8,925 nt of DNA from Clostridia bacterium (GTDB lineage: Bacteria; Bacillota_A; Clostridia; Peptostreptococcales; Anaerovoracaceae): NCBI GenBank assembly GCA_024403175.1, contig JAKSSI010000043.1, forward strand, positions 1-8,925, read 5' to 3'. Below the pieces are notes generated by a model. That model had not been told where the DNA came from and ran no database searches. It saw nothing but the letters and a program-made list of their open reading frames with translations. Shown piece by piece: positions 6,832-8,925 of this stretch. Position 1 is the first letter of the stretch, and each line of letters starts with the position of its first letter. A program made the translations under genes and the position numbers.

Positions 6832-7151
6832 TTTGTGACAAATCTCATCATTTTATTCATATTTGTCACAACTTTCCGTATTTTGTTTCCATTTATTTAC
6901 ATTGTTGCTATAATATTGATGCACACAAAACCGATTTGTGACAAAATAGCAACGCGCACTCAATTCTGTCACAAATCCTTTATTAAAAAACATCTATTAC
7001 ATCTAAACTCGTGACAAAATCTCATATTTCTTCCAATTTTGTCACAAAAGACCTTATCACTTCTTAATTTAACGGAGAAAACAATGGAATTTTTCAGCGA
7101 ATTCAATAAATTTGTGACAAAACTTAATAAGAAACTTAGATTTGTCACAAA
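6832..7151. repeat. Symmetric array of eight TTTGT(G/C)ACAAA sites
   Basis: Eight copies of an 11-bp odd palindrome are present: 6832-6842, 6862-6872 (last base C), 6935-6945, 6965-6975 (one mismatch), 7008-7018 (two mismatches), 7038-7048, 7111-7121 and 7141-7151. The central base alternates G, C, G, C, G, C, G, C. The sites form four pairs, each an inverted repeat with a 19-nt spacer (centres 30 bp apart). Centre intervals are 30, 73, 30, 43, 30, 73, 30, exactly mirror-symmetric about 6991.5. The spacer sequences are not conserved, though pairs 1 and 3 both have TCTCAT after the left site. The last pair is inside the start of the downstream gene. Function is unknown: operator, nucleoprotein site or paired RNA hairpins are all possible. 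No further copies were seen elsewhere in the window. Confidence 0.95.
6886..6914 (+). promoter_or_regulatory. Probable promoter of the PD-(D/E)XK-like gene
   Basis: A perfect extended -10, TG-C-TATAAT, ends at 6914 (box 6909-6914), with a -35-like TTTCCA (6886-6891) 17 bp upstream. Transcription would start near 6921, giving a leader of about 160 nt that contains array pairs 2 and 3. The promoter lies in the 62-bp gap between pairs 1 and 2, so proteins on the array could control access to it. Confidence 0.7.
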
Positions 7152-7950
7152 ACGTATAAAAGCATGTCCGGATGGGAAACTTGTTTGCGGAAAAAATGGA
7201 AAAAAATTTGTTTTTTATAGAGAACGGTATATCGAGGGCAAGCGATCTCGCACTGCGCTTACTTGCGATGACAAGGCTCAGGTGGAATTGGCATGTAAAG
7301 CATGCCTACAGTCTGATTATGAAGTTCTTTGTAAGGCAAAAGAGATTCTAACGCGGGCCAAGATCGAATTAGAAAAGCTTTTTATAAAAAATACGCCTTA
7401 TGCACCGGCGAATGCAGCGGTTGGCGATGTGCTTTCACTTAGAATAACCGACAGAGAGTGGCACGAACACTTTCTTAAAGAAAAGTTCCCGATGCTTTCG
7501 CCGGATGTACTGGCCGAAAGCGTAAACTTGTTAGATTATGGCCAGGCGTGGATGAAACAGGATTATCCTAAAAATCCTATGCACTTTGATTTGGATGAAA
7601 ACTATATTTCGTCCGATGGCAGACGCTTCCGGTCAAAGGCAGAATTGCTGATTAGTGAAATGGTAATTCATCGGAATCTTGCTTACAGAAACGAAGAACT
7701 TTACAAAGTCGGATGGAATTCCTATTACCCTGACTTTACTATCATGCACCCTCGCACTGGCGAGCTTTATTACTTAGAATACTTCGGCCTTATGGACGAC
7801 CCAGACTACTATGCAAAGGCTATGCGAAAGATTGCCGCGTACCAAACCACGCCTGATGCGTCTCGATTTATCTACATTTTTGAGAGCGAAGCAGCGCCAT
7901 TTGACAGCGCGCAAATTGAAAACATTTTAGACCGCTATTTTATGGATTAG
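7084..7950 (+). CDS. PD-(D/E)XK nuclease-like protein of unknown role
   Basis: This reading gives 288 residues. The ATG at 7084 follows CGGAG (7073-7077) by 6 nt; an upstream TTG at 7039 lies inside an array site and has no ribosome binding site. The C-terminal half (about 178-288) resembles a PD-(D/E)XK fold: SKAELLI with E187 on the first helix, YYPDFTI with D217, YYLEYFGLMDDP with E232, then a Lys-rich helix (245-249) and the strand FIYIFES. The usual ExK lysine is not obvious, as E232 is followed by Y-F, so activity is uncertain. The N-terminal part (about 30-100) has a basic region, five or so cysteines and a helical stretch, and resembles the N-terminus of a Firmicute family generally left as hypothetical. 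Residues 10-13 and 20-23 both read FVTK because array sites 7 and 8 are translated. No helicase or methylase partner is nearby. Confidence 0.75.
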   Translation: MEFFSEFNKFVTKLNKKLRFVTKRIKACPDGKLVCGKNGKKFVFYRERYIEGKRSRTALTCDDKAQVELACKACLQSDYEVLCKAKEILTRAKIELEKLFIKNTPYAPANAAVGDVLSLRITDREWHEHFLKEKFPMLSPDVLAESVNLLDYGQAWMKQDYPKNPMHFDLDENYISSDGRRFRSKAELLISEMVIHRNLAYRNEELYKVGWNSYYPDFTIMHPRTGELYYLEYFGLMDDPDYYAKAMRKIAAYQTTPDASRFIYIFESEAAPFDSAQIENILDRYFMD

Positions 7951-8023
7951 TGCAATTGATTACAATCAAAAAGACATTTTATGTATTCCGCAAGGGGCAC
8001 ACGCTCGCTAAAATACACATATT

Positions 8024-8107
8024 AAAAATCAGGGTCCTGCCATTTCGGAGTTCTCATCTCTCGCTTTGCATCGATATGAGAATCCCCTCAATGTCACCCT
8101 GATTTTT
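8024..8107. repeat. 84-nt long imperfect hairpin between convergent genes
   Basis: The ends are perfect 12-bp inverted repeats, AAAAATCAGGGT (8024-8035) and ACCCTGATTTTT (8096-8107). Inside, CATT/AATG (8041-8044 with 8090-8093), GG/CC, and TTCTCAT/ATGAGAA (8051-8057 with 8076-8082) continue the pairing, so the whole element can fold into one long rod. T-runs at the foot on both strands would let it act as a bidirectional terminator for the converging genes. The long structured interior also fits a small palindromic mobile element; no clear target-site duplication is visible. The adjacent 7976-8017 also has short inverted repeats (ATTTTA/TAAAAT; TGTATT/AATACA). Confidence 0.65.
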
Positions 8108-8207
8108 TGTATCCGCTTATTTCTTGGTTTGTGATTCTTCCATCGCTTGCAGCTCGGAACAATCTACAAACAGAAATTGCGCTTAGTTTACTTTTTTCTT
8201 ACACTTT

Positions 8208-8925
8208 TTACATCAAAACGAATTCGCAGTTTTGACAGCTTGGTTCTTCGGCGCCGTTCCATTTAATAACATCGCCGTAAAGAGAGAAGTATCCTTTGCC
8301 GTCATTGTAAATAGTCTTTGAAGTTTCGTTGCCGTTGGCATCAACCTTAACAACATAGCTTTCGCAATCAGTATAGTTTAAAGTAAGGTTATTTACATCG
8401 ATGTCGCAGCTCATTCTCCAGTAGTAAGTTTCAAATGCGCTGTCAGCCCAAGCAACTTCCATTACAAGATCTGATGACATGCCCTGAACCACCATAAGGG
8501 TTGCGCGGCCGCTTACACTATCAATGTATTCGCCCATAAGATCCCCAATCATTTCAGCCTTTTGCATGTACTCATGGAATTCCTTTGCGTCTGCCGCATG
8601 AGACTTAGCATCGGCACTAATTTCAGGCTTTGCATTTCCAAAATCGCTGTAAGTGTAAACTGCAGTGTATACGAATGTGTAGTCGTCTGCGGAGTAATCT
8701 TCTATCAGTTTAACTACAAGTGTGTCTGGAGTTGTTGTAACTTCAGCAGTGTCGAAGCTTGTGGCAATTTTGCCATCAGCATTTTCTGTAATTATACCGT
8801 CGTTAATCATAGCCTGAAGCTGAGATGGAGCTTCGTAGTCCAAGATAGCTGCTACGGTGTCAGGGTCACTAAGGTTTGCATAGAATCCGGAGATGAATCT
8901 CATTTCATCTATGAATTCCATTTCG
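8208..8925 (-). CDS. Unrecognised protein, 5' end beyond the window
   Basis: At least 238 residues are open to the right edge. An ATG at 8921 is only one codon from the edge and is still in frame with upstream sequence, so the real start is probably outside. I recognise no family. The visible part is acidic, rich in Asp, Thr, Ala and Tyr, with alternating strands such as TLVVKLIEDYS, YTFVYTAVYTY and LNYTDCESYVVKV; a mainly beta exported or lipoprotein-like domain is possible. No signal peptide or membrane segment can be seen in this part. Cysteines occur late, including CQNC near the C-terminus (ending FVLM). It converges on the PD-(D/E)XK-like gene. No clear terminator follows apart from the hairpin at 8024-8107. 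Confidence 0.7.
   Translation of the reverse strand, partial: EMEFIDEMRFISGFYANLSDPDTVAAILDYEAPSQLQAMINDGIITENADGKIATSFDTAEVTTTPDTLVVKLIEDYSADDYTFVYTAVYTYSDFGNAKPEISADAKSHAADAKEFHEYMQKAEMIGDLMGEYIDSVSGRATLMVVQGMSSDLVMEVAWADSAFETYYWRMSCDIDVNNLTLNYTDCESYVVKVDANGNETSKTIYNDGKGYFSLYGDVIKWNGAEEPSCQNCEFVLM

Noticed and set aside
7039..7083. TTG start at 7039 for the nuclease-like gene
   Set aside because: It lies inside array site 6 with no ribosome binding site, whereas ATG 7084 has CGGAG at good spacing.
6832..7151. CRISPR array
   Set aside because: The repeats are only 11 bp, alternate in orientation, have unequal gaps (19, 62, 32 nt), and the last two are inside a gene; no cas genes are present.
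6832..7151. Replication origin or iteron array
   Set aside because: Iterons are normally direct repeats next to a Rep gene; here the sites alternate in orientation, I see no DnaA-box cluster, and the neighbouring protein does not resemble a replication initiator. Not excluded, only unsupported.

Overview
The window looks like a chromosomal segment from an anaerobic low-to-moderate GC Firmicute, most likely a clostridium. The basis is a 2x[4Fe-4S] clostridial ferredoxin, a Rex NADH-sensing repressor, a CIRCE-controlled groES-groEL operon, an Asp23/Gls24-type domain and strong AGGAGG-type ribosome binding sites. I cannot place it below class level.

Layout. Bases 1-2483 (minus strand) carry an apparent operon read right to left: a family III CoA-transferase, a membrane-anchored M15 D,D-carboxypeptidase that overlaps it by one base (TAATG), and the 5' part of a GMP synthetase gene that lacks the usual amidotransferase domain at its start. 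Bases 2543-4675 hold the groES-groEL heat-shock operon with a textbook sigma-A promoter, a perfect CIRCE operator and a terminator. Bases 4723-5526 encode a protein joining a P-loop NTPase-like domain to an Asp23/Gls24-like domain. It is divergent from a 56-residue ferredoxin gene with its own strong promoter and an operator-like palindrome at the start of transcription. Ferredoxin and the convergent rex gene share a bidirectional terminator. rex has a roughly 95-nt leader and a possible self-operator.

The stretch between rex and the next plus-strand gene (6524-7083) is the most unusual part. It has small inverted repeats, then an array of eight 11-bp odd palindromes, TTTGT(G/C)ACAAA, running from 6832 into the start of the next gene (7151). 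The centres lie at 6837, 6867, 6940, 6970, 7013, 7043, 7116 and 7146. The intervals are 30-73-30-43-30-73-30, and the array is exactly mirror-symmetric about 6991.5 in both spacing and orientation. A promoter sits in one 73-bp interval, and the ribosome binding site and ATG of the downstream gene sit in the mirror-image interval. That gene (7084-7950) encodes a 288-residue protein whose C-terminal half resembles a PD-(D/E)XK nuclease fold. The array may be a regulatory or nucleoprotein-assembly site tied to this gene, but that is inference.

Downstream lie an 84-nt imperfect hairpin (8024-8107) between convergent genes and an unrecognised minus-strand gene that runs off the right edge.

Functionally the window mixes housekeeping (purine synthesis, protein folding, cell-wall trimming), redox control and electron carriage (Rex, ferredoxin), and one accessory-looking locus at 6700-8110.
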